DNA of 64,000 nucleotides. It comes from Nemertoderma westbladi (taxonomy: Eukaryota; Xenacoelomorpha; Nemertodermatida; Nemertodermatidae). The translations under genes and the position numbers were made by a program. The stretch spans positions 40,910-104,909 of the forward strand of contig JAUCBJ010006897.1 of NCBI GenBank assembly GCA_032718475.1. The letters are read 5' to 3'. Below the pieces are notes generated by a model. The model was not told the DNA's origin, did not search any database, and worked only from the letters and a program-made list of their open reading frames with translations. Positions 33,006 to 42,677 of the stretch are shown here, piece by piece. The first letter of the stretch is position 1; each line of letters starts with the position of its first letter.

Positions 33006-33905
33006 TCAAACATGCATAGCATTATATTCGCACACAGCTCGCCATAGATGATTGGCGTAGTTCGGATGGCAATCAGAAACCTTATATTTTAACCAAGTTT
33101 TTTCAAAATCTGAATGAACAGACTCAGATGCCTGTTCTGACCACATTCCAAGGCTAGTTTTCTTTAAGTCACAGAATTGAGGAATGTGATGAATGACAGC
33201 ATGGACCTTTGGGGTTACACTTATATTGAGCTTTAAATAGCTTAATTCAAATTCTTGAATGGTGTCCTCATAGTCAGTCGAAATTTGCCAACCATAGCAT
33301 GACTCCACAACCTTCTCAAATGCCTGGAATGCATTGACATAGTCAGCTACAACTGTTGATTGAGTAACTGCTAGCCCTTTCAATACATCTATCTTCCTTA
33401 ATAATTTTCTACATGAGTTCCCATTAAACATTCCTCCATGAATCGCTTCTCGTACAATGCTGCACTTGATTGGCCAATTGATTGCCTTGGGCCATACTTT
33501 AATTAAGTTGTCATATATGGTATTGAATGGTCCAAGTAAAATATGAAGTTCTGGTGGAGGAATTACATTTAAAATGACGGTATCGGGGTCAATATTTAAA
33601 AGAGGAATGTGAACACAGTTACAAAATTTAGACTCTATATTGCGAAAAGTACGCAGTTCTCCGCCATGAATAAGATCATCTTTCCGAATATCGCACCAAG
33701 TGCACGGGTGATTGGAGCCATGCGCCATTATTCCAATGATTATATTGGCCAGCTTGAGGTCCGCAGCAACTGAAATGTTTGCGCAGTTCGCTATTAAGTT
33801 ATTAAGTTTTAACAAATTCCACACTTTGAGGAGATTGTAATAGTTCTCACTGACCAGAGGGGCAATAAAGAGAACCATGAGTTTCTTTACTCCGGTATCC
33901 TTCAA
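33006..33905 (-). CDS. conserved transposon-associated protein, 299 residues, function unknown
   Basis: The minus-strand frame is uninterrupted over 299 codons and open upstream for about 20 more (…SYSDGIAAHN before LKDTGVKK). Recognisable segments are VAADLKLANIIIGIMAHGSN, HPCTWCDIRKDDL, IPPPELHILLGPFNTIYDNL, HGGMFNGNSC, ISVTPKVHAVIHHIPQFC, LGMWSEQASESVHSDFEKTW and a final YNAMHV. A family with these motifs is frequent in invertebrate genomes and is normally multicopy, hence probably transposon-derived. The CxxC and the conserved H/E/D positions may form a metal site, but no function is known to me. The first ATG is chosen only because the track starts there; the true start or a preceding exon lies upstream (right). 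The lack of stops suggests a young or constrained copy. Confidence 0.6.
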   Translation of the reverse strand: MKDTGVKKLMVLFIAPLVSENYYNLLKVWNLLKLNNLIANCANISVAADLKLANIIIGIMAHGSNHPCTWCDIRKDDLIHGGELRTFRNIESKFCNCVHIPLLNIDPDTVILNVIPPPELHILLGPFNTIYDNLIKVWPKAINWPIKCSIVREAIHGGMFNGNSCRKLLRKIDVLKGLAVTQSTVVADYVNAFQAFEKVVESCYGWQISTDYEDTIQEFELSYLKLNISVTPKVHAVIHHIPQFCDLKKTSLGMWSEQASESVHSDFEKTWLKYKVSDCHPNYANHLWRAVCEYNAMHV

Positions 33906-33965
33906 ATTGTGGGCAGCAATGCCGTCAGAATATGAACTGCGTTTCCTGTTCCCTTCATCGACTCA

Positions 33966-34789
33966 AAGAAACAAATGGATGGAGACTGTGTGGGGGGCTC
34001 AGGGAATTTCAGGACTTCTCAGGCTCAGACTCAGGAACTTTTATTCTCCAGATAGGTGAGGAGGGGGGGGGTGGGGGGGGGGGGGGGTGGGAGTGGGTAG
34101 GGAAAAATCTACTCAAATTACAGCTGACCTATTTATTTATGTTTATTGTTTTGGTAAGAATAACGTGCCCACATTAACCTACTCCATCCTTTAATTGATA
34201 ATTTAACATTTAACGGCGATATTAATTCGCCTTAGATGATTAGCAAATATTAAATTAAATTATTATTATTATACAACGCCAGATGTGAGGCAAGACGGGG
34301 AAGTCTCGTGACGTGGTAAGAGGGAATAGGAATAATGGGAATGCGACGTGTACGTATAATATGTATATACAGTATAAGTACTGTATAACGCAACGGAACA
34401 ACAGTATAATAGCAGCAGACCCTAACTAGGTAACATAGTGCGGCTACGGTACGGTGTCGAGGTACCAGCAGCTGTGCAGTCGGCAGGTACCGGACGTGTG
34501 TTGTCGTGCACACCCGCACACACTGTATGTCAGTCCGACCATCAAGCCATGTGAGGCAGACAGACGGCAGGACCTAACCGGATGGCACAAAACTAATATA
34601 AATAATACAAAATAAAAAAATAATGGATTTTTTATCGTATCCGGTCCCTGTTTAATATTATTATTATTTTATTCATACAGTAGTTCTACAATTCGCGCAA
34701 GATTATCCGCTTTCAATAGATATAAGACACGTGTAAAATGAATGAAATTAAATGTGTATGTGTATGGATCTAAAATCACCGATCAAAAT
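33966..34789. other. no recognised gene; G-rich tract
   Basis: Interrupted G tracts occur at 34063-34071 and 34073-34087. A frame at 33877-34059 with FLFPSSTQRNKWMETV faintly recalls a THAP-type segment but lacks the required Cys and His residues. Nothing further is supported. Confidence 0.35.
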
Positions 34790-34794
34790 TTGAA

Positions 34795-35348
34795 GTAAGC
34801 CTAGATGCCACGCCCTAATTTTGGTGCACCAAAAATGATGTACCACTAAGAATTTAGTCTTTTATATTACTTTCAATCGATTAAGCGGGCCAGAAAACAG
34901 AATAAAAATGCGTTGAAATCAAAACGTCGGAGTATTTAACGAATATTGCAATTTTGAAAATTTTAAGTGCCACGCCCTAATTTTAGTGCACCATAAATAA
35001 CGTACCACTTCCCTTACATACTTATATAGAGTATTATAGTGCTCCATACGAATCAAAATAAATAAAAAAAAGCCCCAACATAAAGAATTACTAACTCACA
35101 AATGACCTTGTAACATTCGAAAATTTCGAAAAAATTTCTGCTGGGGACCAAATTTTGAGGTGGCACCCACATCGAAAAGTTGAAGTCTAATTGCCTCGCC
35201 GTTTTTTGCAAAAGATGCGCCATTAAATTTGACAAATTCTCGCAAAAAATTGAGCTGGTACATACTGTGGTTGCATAGATACAGCAATTAAAAACGAGGA
35301 AGGGGCCGATTCGCCCCCCCCCCCCCCCCCCAGTGGTAATAGGGTTAA
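34795..35348 (-). mobile_element. TTAA element right end with C18 tract
   Basis: The right border AATAGGGTTAA (to 35348) is preceded by C18 (35314-35331). On the minus strand this reads TTAACCCTATTA, then a spacer and a G run, like the ends at 10344 and 30036. Inside, a GCCACGCCCTAATTTTGGTG motif is repeated at about 34808 and 34970 in a ~160-bp period, again like the interior of the 10.3-kb element. It could pair with the left end at 30036 as one 5.3-kb element, or be a separate truncated copy. Confidence 0.55.
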
Positions 35349-35975
35349 CATGTCTTATATTTAATGTAGTTTTAATTAGGTACATTTTTAAGTGCCTTGA
35401 AATATGCCCAGAATAGCGCATAAATATAAATAAATATTATAAATATAAATATATATTATATTTATATTATATATATTATTATTATTATTATTAATGTTAT
35501 CTATAACATTAATATAATTTACTCACGCCAGGGCAGGAGGGCGGCGCGGGGGGGGGGGGGGGGTCGAGGTCAGTGTGTTGCGGATGGTATACGGAGGTAT
35601 TAAATTAATATGTCGTTATATTTAATATCTTACACTATGCCGTGGAGAGTCCAACAACTACCCCCATTGTTACGAGCAGCACACCTCATGTAACACCAAC
35701 ACCCACGTTCACTCCACGCTCCAGACCTCCACCACCGGTACTAATGTTTTCTCCGAAGAAAGTTCCCCAAAGAGAAGTAAGACATTTTTACCACATAATA
35801 AGTTTTATTCAAAAATTTTAAAAGCATGAAACTATTGCTGGTTTTAAAATTATGAATAATAATATACATTGTTTGTGCCATAACCTTGAAGTCATTGCCA
35901 CAGCATTGTGTAAATTTCGGTATCAAATACATTTATTTTATTATAATTGTATTTAACAATTTATCGTTATTGCAG
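35349..35975. other. no recognised gene
   Basis: A/T-rich sequence with a TATATTATA stretch (35440-35500) and G16 at 35548-35563. No coding signal. Confidence 0.4.
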
Positions 35976-36111
35976 GCCAATATACAGTACGGGTTTCATC
36001 AACGGATATCTGTCCCTGTTGTTTGATACAGTACGATTCGATACCAGATTTACGTCTGAAAAATAGGAACTGGTGTGATTGTGACGGCTATGAGAACGGC
36101 CAGAAGTGCAG
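35976..36111 (+). pseudogene. candidate exon with cysteine cluster
   Basis: A TTATTGCAG acceptor precedes about 45 open codons that end at a CAG/GTATGT donor. The residues include TDICPCCLIQYDSIPDLRLK and NWCDCDGYENGQKC, that is CxxC-like pairs separated by about 20 residues. This looks like a small zinc-binding segment of a spliced gene, possibly at the end of a transposase. No neighbouring exon was identified, so it may be an orphan. Confidence 0.35.
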
Positions 36112-36266
36112 GTATGTATGTTTTCGATCCGAAAGTTATAGGCCCTACTGTTTTTCTATACGATTCGAATTGCGAATTATTGTTACTATTATTACTAGTT
36201 ATTATTATTATTATTGTTACTCATTGAACCCACGATATTTATTATTAGTTAATTCAATAAATGACT

Positions 36267-36383
36267 GCTGCCAACAATTTTGTGAGTCCCTTTACTGATT
36301 TCCTTTCTGGCCCAAACCCTGAGTCACCAGGGAGGCCAGATTGTGAGGGGGGGGGGGGGGGGATTCTGGAGTTTGAGGTTCTG
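36267..36383 (+). mobile_element. fragment of the RTE-like LINE 5' ORF
   Basis: CAACAATTTTGTGAGTCCCT to GGATTCTGGAGTTTGAGG matches 22796-22902 at about 85-90% by eye. G16 (36347-36362) has expanded where the 22.8-kb copy has GAGGGGGAGAGGG. Confidence 0.8.
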
Positions 36384-36651
36384 TCTGATTAACACTAATT
36401 TTGGTATATGGACTACAATTGTAGTTTCTAAATATCAATATCTTCGTAATTAATGCATGTGGTTGCCTAAAATTTTGTGTATTCCTAAGGTTTCTACTTG
36501 CCAACCTATGTATTGGATATTAAAAAATTTCGACCAATCACAGCATAGAAAATTGCAAGTTTCACTTACTTTGAAATATGGACTACATTTGTAGTCAATT
36601 GAACTAAGGTTAATTCTAAGCTTATATCACTATGAGATTCTAATTATAACA

Positions 36652-37320
36652 GCATAATAGCTTTATAACAAACATGATATAGCCTAAGACAAGCAAAATA
36701 GGCAGCAATTGGCTGGTACTGAAGCATCCACCAGTACTGTACTGTATTACAGTATTAGTCAATTAGCCTAGTATTATTATACTTTACATATATACATATA
36801 CAATAGACGCATTGCAGAGTACTGAAGTATACAGTAGAATTGGTTTCACACAGTGTCAGAGTGTAGTTCAATCTGATTATACTCTCAAGTTTCTACCAAT
36901 AATTTATATTTTACAATGAACGAAGACTTACGCACAATAAACATTGATCAGTGGTTGGATGATGGGGAATTTGTAGGGGAAGTTCCGGTACAGTATCTGA
37001 ACGCAAGTGAATCATCTTTACGACAAGAAGAAAATTCAGGTGATGAAATATACTCCAGTATAACTCATTACTCTCATGAATCAGAAACTGATTCCGATAG
37101 TAATTATATTATATTATACCGAATCAGTCAGGAGGCAGGATCAGAGTCATCATAGAGTTCCTCAGGAAATGAAACTATTGCAGCCATTGAGCGCAATACC
37201 TATGTATCAAAATCCGGCATAAAATACGTTGATTCACCCCCTCTAGCCTCTACCTACAGTCCCAATCCCAATAAACATTAACTTGGTTGTTTTGGCGGCC
37301 AAAATGACCAAAATCACCAA
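36652..37320 (+). repeat. 669-bp direct duplicate, left copy
   Basis: This block is about 99% identical by eye to 39013-39697. The right copy has 12-13 extra bases (CCCACCAGCCAG) and at least three substitutions. Both contain the piggyBac-like N-terminal frame with the same stop and the beginning of repeat R1. Confidence 0.9.
36916..37248 (+). pseudogene. piggyBac-like transposase N-terminal fragment
   Basis: A 79-codon ORF starts MNEDLRTINIDQWLDDGEFV and is strongly acidic (SGDEIYSS, ESETDSDSN). A TAG ends it, but the same frame continues with SSGNETIAAIERNTYVSKSG and IKYVDSPPLAS. An acidic N-terminus followed by a Y-x-K-x-G-x-x-(W/Y) segment is the usual start of piggyBac transposases, where a single catalytic DDD domain would follow. 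That domain is absent; sequence passes into repeat R1. The identical stop in both copies shows the nonsense change preceded the duplication. Family assignment is inference. Confidence 0.4.
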
Positions 37321-37440
37321 AAAAATGTAGTGTCCGGCGCTGAGCCTTGAAGTACTGGAGTTCGCCCACTGAGGCATTGATAGAGTACACAGTCTTATAA
37401 AAGGAGTTGAATGGGGCTTCGTTAAGGGAGGAGGTATCGT
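37250..37440 (+). repeat. dispersed repeat R1, internally deleted copy
   Basis: ACCTACAGTCCCAATCCC through the TTGGTTGTTTTGG hairpin, then directly CCGGCGCTGAGCCTTGAAGT. About 140 bp present in the 1.2-kb copy are missing. Confidence 0.8.
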
Positions 37441-37445
37441 AAGGA

Positions 37446-37601
37446 GGAGACGTCCCGAAATTAATTTATGGACGTCCCAAAATTGATTTATGGACGTCCC
37501 GAAATTAACTATATGGACGTCCCGAAATTAATTTATGGACGTCCCGAAATTAACTATATGGACGTCCCGAAATTAATTTATGGACGTCCCGAATTATTTA
37601 T
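37446..37601 (+). repeat. 22-bp tandem array, GGACGTCCCGAAATTAATTTAT
   Basis: About seven head-to-tail units of 22-23 bp with TTAATTTAT or TTAACTATAT endings. Two units occur at the equivalent place of the 1.5-kb copy, so the array expanded after dispersal. The repeating ORF at 37468-37674 (MDVPKLIYGRPEIN) is an artefact. Confidence 0.9.
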
Positions 37602-39012
37602 GAGCCTCCTCCAGTTAAATATTCTTATGATAAAGCAACTGATCAACAAAAGGCAAGTTATCATTCGTTACTGAATGATTTGCTGATAAATGTTTCTTTA
37701 GAGACTGATTGTCATAATTGCAATAATCTTTTATGTTCTAAACCTGAACATCGTTTGTTTATTGAAAAATACACAATGCAGCTATTGGAGGCTATTGATA
37801 ATGCAGCTGTGATTTTGCCACATACTGGAGGCGTTATAAACCGCAAGCGATTTCAAACATTGCCTGGTTGGAACGAACATGTGAGAGATTTTAAAATAGA
37901 TGCTATGTTTTGGCATGATGTTTGGAGTGCTGTGGGGAAACTAACTGGTGCTAATAGTTATCTCTTTCATAAACGCCGTACTACTCGTGCCCAATATCAA
38001 TATGCTATACGCAGGTTAAAAAAAGCGCAGGGTAACATTAAACGTAATAAAATTGTCAGGCCTGTTTAAATGGTACTACTGGTATTTTTGATGAAAACCA
38101 AAAATTTAGAAGGGAATGTGCGAGTGCAATCGAGTTCTATTAATGGTGAAACTGATTCGTCAGATATTGCGGATATTTTTGCTAATATTTATGATGTTTT
38201 ATATAATCAGAACATTTCTTGTGATGTGAAATTATCGTATGTTGAATCCAAGCTGGCTGACGAAATTAAAAAGATTAATAACACTAATGTGAATAATGTG
38301 AACCAACCCAATGGTACTGGCCTTAGTGAACTTTTATCGCCCCGTATTATACATGAGGCCTTACTGCGATTAAAGAATAATAAATCAGACGTCAGTTACA
38401 GTTTTGATTCCGGTGCACTGATTAATGGTGGTGCTTTTCTTGAAAGTCACCTTGCCAAGTTATTTAATGCTTTCTTATCACATGGCTTTGTGTCTAAATG
38501 TTTGTTATCTATTTCTATGATACCAATTGTGAAAAATAAGTTGGGGGACAATTCTTCAGATACTAATTATAGGGCTATTGCAATATCTGCGTTACTTTTG
38601 AAAGTTTTTGAGTGGGTAATGTTATTAGGGGAAGGTTCGAAATTAAAATTGGATGATCTCCAATTTGGTTTCCGTAGTGAATTAGACATTCAACGCCAGT
38701 TTTTGGGTGCCTGTTGGATTTCACGAAAGCTTTTGACCTGATCCAATGGCCAATTCTATTTTTGGAGTTACTAAAAAAGGGATTTTCTGTGTTATATCTA
38801 AGGTGTTTGCTTTTCATTTACTGTAATCAAATTTGAGCGGTGAAATGGTTAAATAGCGATTCGTTTAAATTCTCAATCACTAACGGAGTGCGTCAAGGTG
38901 CAGTATGCTCCCCTATTTTGTTTTGCATTGTTCTGAATATGCTGCTTAGTTCATTACGTAAATCTCAGGTAGGTTGCTTTATTGGTAATTATTATTTTGG
39001 GGTATTAGCGTA
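37602..39012 (+). pseudogene. LINE connector and RT fragment (same family as 51-53 kb)
   Basis: A frame opening at 37602 contains NVSLETDCHNCNNLLCSKPE, AIDNAAVILPHTGG, GWNEHVRDFKIDAMFWHDVW and NSYLFHKRRTTRAQYQYAIR, the endonuclease-to-RT connector of this LINE type. After a stop at 38067 it continues with EALLRLKNNKSDVS, LSISMIPIVKNKLGDNSSDT and YRAIAISALLLKVFEWVMLL (RT motifs 0-1). A deletion follows LDDLQFGF. Then VFGCLLDFTKAFDLIQWPIL, SITNGVRQGAVCSPILFCIV and YFGVLAYA follow, truncated just before the DD of the catalytic box. Both ends are rearrangement joints. The endonuclease and 3' part are missing. Confidence 0.85.
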
Positions 39013-39697
39013 CGCATAATAGCTTTATAACAAACATGATATAGCCTACCCACCAGCCAGACAAGCAAAATAGGCAGCAATTGGCTGGTACTGAAGCATC
39101 CACCAGTACTGTACTGTATTACAGTATTAGTCAATTAGCCTAGTATTATTATACTTTACATATATACATATACAATAGACGCATTGCAGAGTACTGAAGT
39201 ATACAGTAGAATTGGTTTCACACAGTGTCAGAGTGTAGTTCAATCTGATTATACTCTCAAGTTTCTACCAATAATTTATATTTTACAATGAACGAAGACT
39301 TACGCACAATAAACATTGATCAGTGGTTGGATGATGGGGAATTTGTAGGGGAAGTTCCGGTACAGTATCTGAACGCAAGTGAATCATCTTTACGACAAGA
39401 AGAAAAATCAGGTGATGAAATATACTCCAGTATAACTCATTACTCTCATGAATCAGAAACTGATTCCGATAGTAATTATATTATATTATACCGAATCAGT
39501 CAGGAGGCAGGATCAGAGTCATCCTAGAGTTCCTCAGGAAATGAAACTATTGCAGCCATTGAGCGCAATACCTATGTATCAAAATCCGGCATAAAATACA
39601 TTGATTCACCCCCTCTAGCCTCTACCTACAGTCCCAATCCCAATAAACATTAACTTGGTTGTTTTGGCGGCCAAAATGACCAAAATGACCAAAATCA
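39013..39697 (+). repeat. 685-bp direct duplicate, right copy
   Basis: Near-identical to 36652-37320. Its left joint with the LINE is at GCA/TAATAG, where GCATAATAG is present at the start of both copies, pointing to a microhomology joint. Its right end passes into Penelope-like sequence. Confidence 0.9.
39288..39620 (+). pseudogene. piggyBac-like N-terminal fragment, duplicate
   Basis: This is the second copy of the 36916-37248 fragment, differing by one visible amino acid change (ENSGDE versus EKSGDE) before the same in-frame TAG. No catalytic domain follows. Confidence 0.4.
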
Positions 39698-39876
39698 ACT
39701 CCACTGTACGAGAACATGCCCTAGACGAGGATCACACCTTTAATTACAATGACTTCTCAATAATAGGTAGAGCTGATACTAAATACGACCTATTAATTAA
39801 AGAAAGCCTAGTTATCTCCCGCCACAGACCTACTCTAAATATTCAGGGAACCTCATTCCCTTTACTATTGTTCTAA
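39698..39876 (+). pseudogene. Penelope-like element, C-terminal GIY-YIG endonuclease end
   Basis: About 57 codons end at TAA (39876): REHALDEDHTFNYNDFSIIG, YDLLIKESLVISRHRPTLN and GTSFPLLLF. The conserved order H-A-x5-H-x-F, LLIxESLxI, PxLN and a final PLxLF marks the C-terminal part of the GIY-YIG endonuclease of Penelope-like retroelements; the Glu in KESL is in the position of the catalytic metal ligand. The GIY and YIG motifs and the RT are absent, as the 5' part is replaced by the 685-bp duplicate. About 300 bp of 3' noncoding sequence follows to about 40185. Confidence 0.8.
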
Positions 39877-40131
39877 AAACTACACACACGACATAGACCG
39901 TATCTACAGTACTATACAGTATGTATTAATTAATATTGGTGTTGTACTCATTATCAATTTAGTTGTCTGATTTCATGATTTTACCGTGCACTATTTTACT
40001 TAATTCAGTATTACGTATGCAAGTAGTTAGGCTCCTATATCTTCTCGTATTGTAATGTTTTCACATATTTTGCAGTAATATTACTAATTTAGAATGTAAT
40101 TTAAACTTTATGTATCTTACTGTAGTATTGG

Positions 40132-40162
40132 CTGATGATGGTTTAATGTAATAAATCGAAAC
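40132..40162 (+). ncRNA. possible degenerate hammerhead core in Penelope-like 3' region
   Basis: CTGATGA (40132-40138) and GAAAC (40158-40162) flank a segment able to form a 6-bp stem: GGTTTA (40140-40145) with TAAATC (40152-40157), including one G-U pair. This is the order of a hammerhead core, and Penelope-like elements are known to carry hammerhead motifs. There is one extra T before the stem and I cannot find a good stem I or cleavage triplet, so it is at best decayed. Confidence 0.3.
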
Positions 40163-40382
40163 GTTCCGCTTAATTAATTAGGGCATTATTTTCATTCGCG
40201 CTAATTATTATAATTTTACTACGATTATATTTAAATGGGGGGAAACATTTTTATTTCAGGACACATTCGGCAAAAAATATATAAACAATAATATACAACA
40301 ATCCAATATCTTAAAACATTTTACATTTCTAGTATTTTCTAAGAAATTACAACATCAAAATTTAATAAAAAAACATAAGCAG

Positions 40383-40997
40383 TTGGCTCAATTTGCTGGT
40401 CAAAATATTCTTAAGTGTCAATTCCATCCACAGTTTCACCTCATTCGCCAGCATTTAACAAATCAAACCCAGTGCTGGACAACTGGCTGCACCAATATCG
40501 CTAGGTGGAGGTGTCCTTGGGGTCTGCCATATTACCATTGCGACGTTGGCATATGTCATCATCATGGTTCTGCTGCAATAAAATCCGGAGCAGAGACCTT
40601 TGTGGGAGATCTGGCCGTATTTGCTCAACAAGATCGGGAGTTCGATGACCCAATGGATGGGAATGACGAAGGTGATGACCACCCAGACGAGGGTGTTGGG
40701 CAGGATCCACTGGATCAATTTATGGATCCAGAGGAGGACAACGAGGTGGATCTGGAGTATGTGGAGCAGCACCTTGGGATCCTGGGCTCAAACGAACTCT
40801 ACAAGGAACATGATGACGAGTCTACTTTATATGCCAGTAGAGACAACGTCGTAGTGTGTGATGTGGCAACGACTTCCAGGATACACGTCCTCCTTAACGA
40901 ATATTACGGTGTATTACATAGGAAATACTCTGCCCACAAACAGGCGAATTTCAACCGCATACTCAGCCATATACCATCATTAACTCCAGAAGGTAAT
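40383..40997 (+). pseudogene. Helitron Rep-type gene, N-terminal part, cut by a gypsy element
   Basis: A frame of about 205 codons. Residues about 30-65 form a cysteine/histidine cluster (CWTTGCTNIARWRCPW, then YYHCDVGICHHHG). An acidic stretch (DPMDGNDEGDDHPDEG) and VEQHLGILGSNEL follow, then SRIHVLLNEYYGVLHRKYSA and SHIPSLTPEGN. At 40998 the gypsy LTR begins. Rejoining across the 5-bp duplication keeps the frame: TPEGN continues after 45838 as VPLLFPEAFLFP, a motif set typical for this invertebrate Helitron-associated family. No ATG is certain; the first codon shown is TTG, and an upstream exon is possible. Confidence 0.6.
40993..40997. repeat. left target-site duplication GTAAT
   Basis: Five bases immediately before the 5' LTR, repeated at 45834-45838 after the 3' LTR. 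The size is normal for Ty3/gypsy integration. Confidence 0.9.
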
Positions 40998-41298
40998 TGT
41001 TAGATTATGTATTGTTAGGGCTCTAGTAGACCCTGGCTTGGTGGTGGTTAGATCCAACCTACTGGTCTTTTAGCTACCGGTCCTCTTCTGGTATTCCGGT
41101 ATTCAGTCTTTCCTATCTTCTAGGTCTGTAGGTACAGTAACCATTACTGGTACCTACTGTACTGCTGTACTGATGTGCTGTAAGGTGGTGGGTGTGTTCG
41201 TTGGTCTGTTGGTTCATATTATTGTTTGATATGCTGTTCTGTATGTCGACCATTAATAAACTGATGCAGCTGGTATTCATTTATTTCCGATCCCAATA
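40998..41298 (+). repeat. 5' LTR
   Basis: Begins TGTTAGATTATG and ends CCCAATA. It contains an AATAAA-type signal (TTAATAAACTG) near its 3' end. It carries 8 bp (TGCTGTAC type) absent from the 3' LTR. Confidence 0.93.
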
Positions 41299-41317
41299 TG
41301 GCGCAGTGATGTACTTG
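41299..41317 (+). promoter_or_regulatory. primer-binding site
   Basis: TGGCGCAGTGATGTACTTG starts directly after the 5' LTR. TGG pairs with the CCA end of a tRNA; the tRNA species is not assigned. Confidence 0.7.
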
Positions 41318-41840
41318 ATGTTCCTACAACCCTATTCAAATGGTGGACATTCCAGTGCATTCAGCAGGTTAGATAATTCAACATTATTCTACCGGTCGCC
41401 TCTACTGATTCTGATCTAGGCCTAGCTACCTACCTATACTTCTGGTGGTGTACCTACTCCAGTACTCTTCTAAACTAAGCCCTTGGGACAGACAGTGGAG
41501 TGACTCGCGCTGGTTATCGTTGTCGTTGTGTAGCTACTACGTTGGCGAAAAACACAGCGACGACGGTAGCCTACATCGGCGCTGAGGACCTTGCGCTGTC
41601 CGGGGGCCGTGAGGGGTAGGCAGCGACGCCCGCAAGCCTAATTATAACTACCGGTACCTATTCAATTCACATTCAGCAGTCAGGCGGTATTCCAGTCTGC
41701 CAGTATTCGATAACTACAGATTTTGGCTGATTTGCGTGCAAAAGTTTTGCACATTTTTGCAAAATTTTTTCTTTTCGGATTTTTCAAATTTTTTCGGATA
41801 TTTAATTTCCTGAAATTTCTTTAATATTCAACAGTCAGAT

Positions 41841-42677
41841 ATGCCTACTAAAGCTGAACTCGAAATCGAACTGGAGGTTTTAAGAGAACAGTTGGCTGGT
41901 CGTGGTAATCCTGATCCCACCTCAGCTCTTCTACATGCTTTAGTTAAATCACAACGCGATTTGGCTGATTCCTTAGCACAATCCCAAGCCCAAAATGCCC
42001 ATCAATTTCAACAATTACTTGGTCAACCACATCAACCTGTAGTTCATCAGGCTGACTCAACCCCTCGTAATCTTCAAATTAAAGCACCAATTGCTTTAGA
42101 ACCGGATTTCAGTTTAGCAAAATTTGAAACTTGGAAGTCAGTTTGGGCGGATTATTATTCTGCATTTCAGATGGATAGAATGGCTAGGGATAGGCAAATC
42201 TGTATTTTCAGGAGTTACCTTTCTATAGGTATGCGCTCTACACTGGAACAAGTTATTGACATTCCTCCTGACACACATGATAATCCTTTAACAGTTCAGG
42301 TGTTAATAGATTGTATTCAAAGTTATTTTCGTGGTAAACGGAATATAGCCCTTGATTGTGTTCAGTTTGATAATAGGAAACAACGTCAAAGTGAAAATTT
42401 TGATAGCTACCTGGTTGCTATTAAAGATCTTGCTCGAGATGCTGATCTATGTCGTCATTGTTTCGATCGGCGGTTGACTACTCGAATTATGTCTGGTATT
42501 TCTTGCGAGGACACCAGATCTAAACTTCTTGCCTTGACTCCATTTCCATCGCTTGAAGATGCTGTAAATCTTTGTAGGTCTGAGGAATCAGCCCAAGCTG
42601 GAGTTCAGGATTTAAATAAACCCTTCAATCAACCAAGCTTCTCGACAATCTCGTTTTCACAACAAAAAGCCTTATAA
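41841..42677 (+). CDS. gypsy gag (capsid)
   Basis: The start ATG at 41841 opens 278 codons. An N-terminal coiled-coil-like segment (LEIELEVLREQLAG) is followed by a Gln/His-rich stretch. The capsid core has FETWKSVWADYYSAF, ICIFRSYLSIGMRSTLEQVI, FDNRKQRQSENFDSYLVAIK and RIMSGISCEDTRSKLL, the usual helices of gypsy Gag with a QR..SE.FD..L motif. It forms the virus-like particle that packages RNA. The frame ends at TAA (42677) just after an A5 run; the nucleocapsid follows in the +1 frame, so either one A has been gained or a frameshift is used. Confidence 0.88.
   Translation: MPTKAELEIELEVLREQLAGRGNPDPTSALLHALVKSQRDLADSLAQSQAQNAHQFQQLLGQPHQPVVHQADSTPRNLQIKAPIALEPDFSLAKFETWKSVWADYYSAFQMDRMARDRQICIFRSYLSIGMRSTLEQVIDIPPDTHDNPLTVQVLIDCIQSYFRGKRNIALDCVQFDNRKQRQSENFDSYLVAIKDLARDADLCRHCFDRRLTTRIMSGISCEDTRSKLLALTPFPSLEDAVNLCRSEESAQAGVQDLNKPFNQPSFSTISFSQQKAL

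Noticed and set aside
33877-34059. Possible THAP-like segment (FLFPSSTQRNKWMETV)
   Set aside because: Lacks the C2CH zinc ligands and the AVPTIF-type end; overlaps antisense to the start of the 299-residue ORF.
36652-39697. The 669/685-bp duplicates as LTRs of a retrotransposon
   Set aside because: No TG...CA ends, no primer-binding site or polypurine tract, and they enclose a LINE fragment instead of gag-pol; microhomology at the joint fits duplication.
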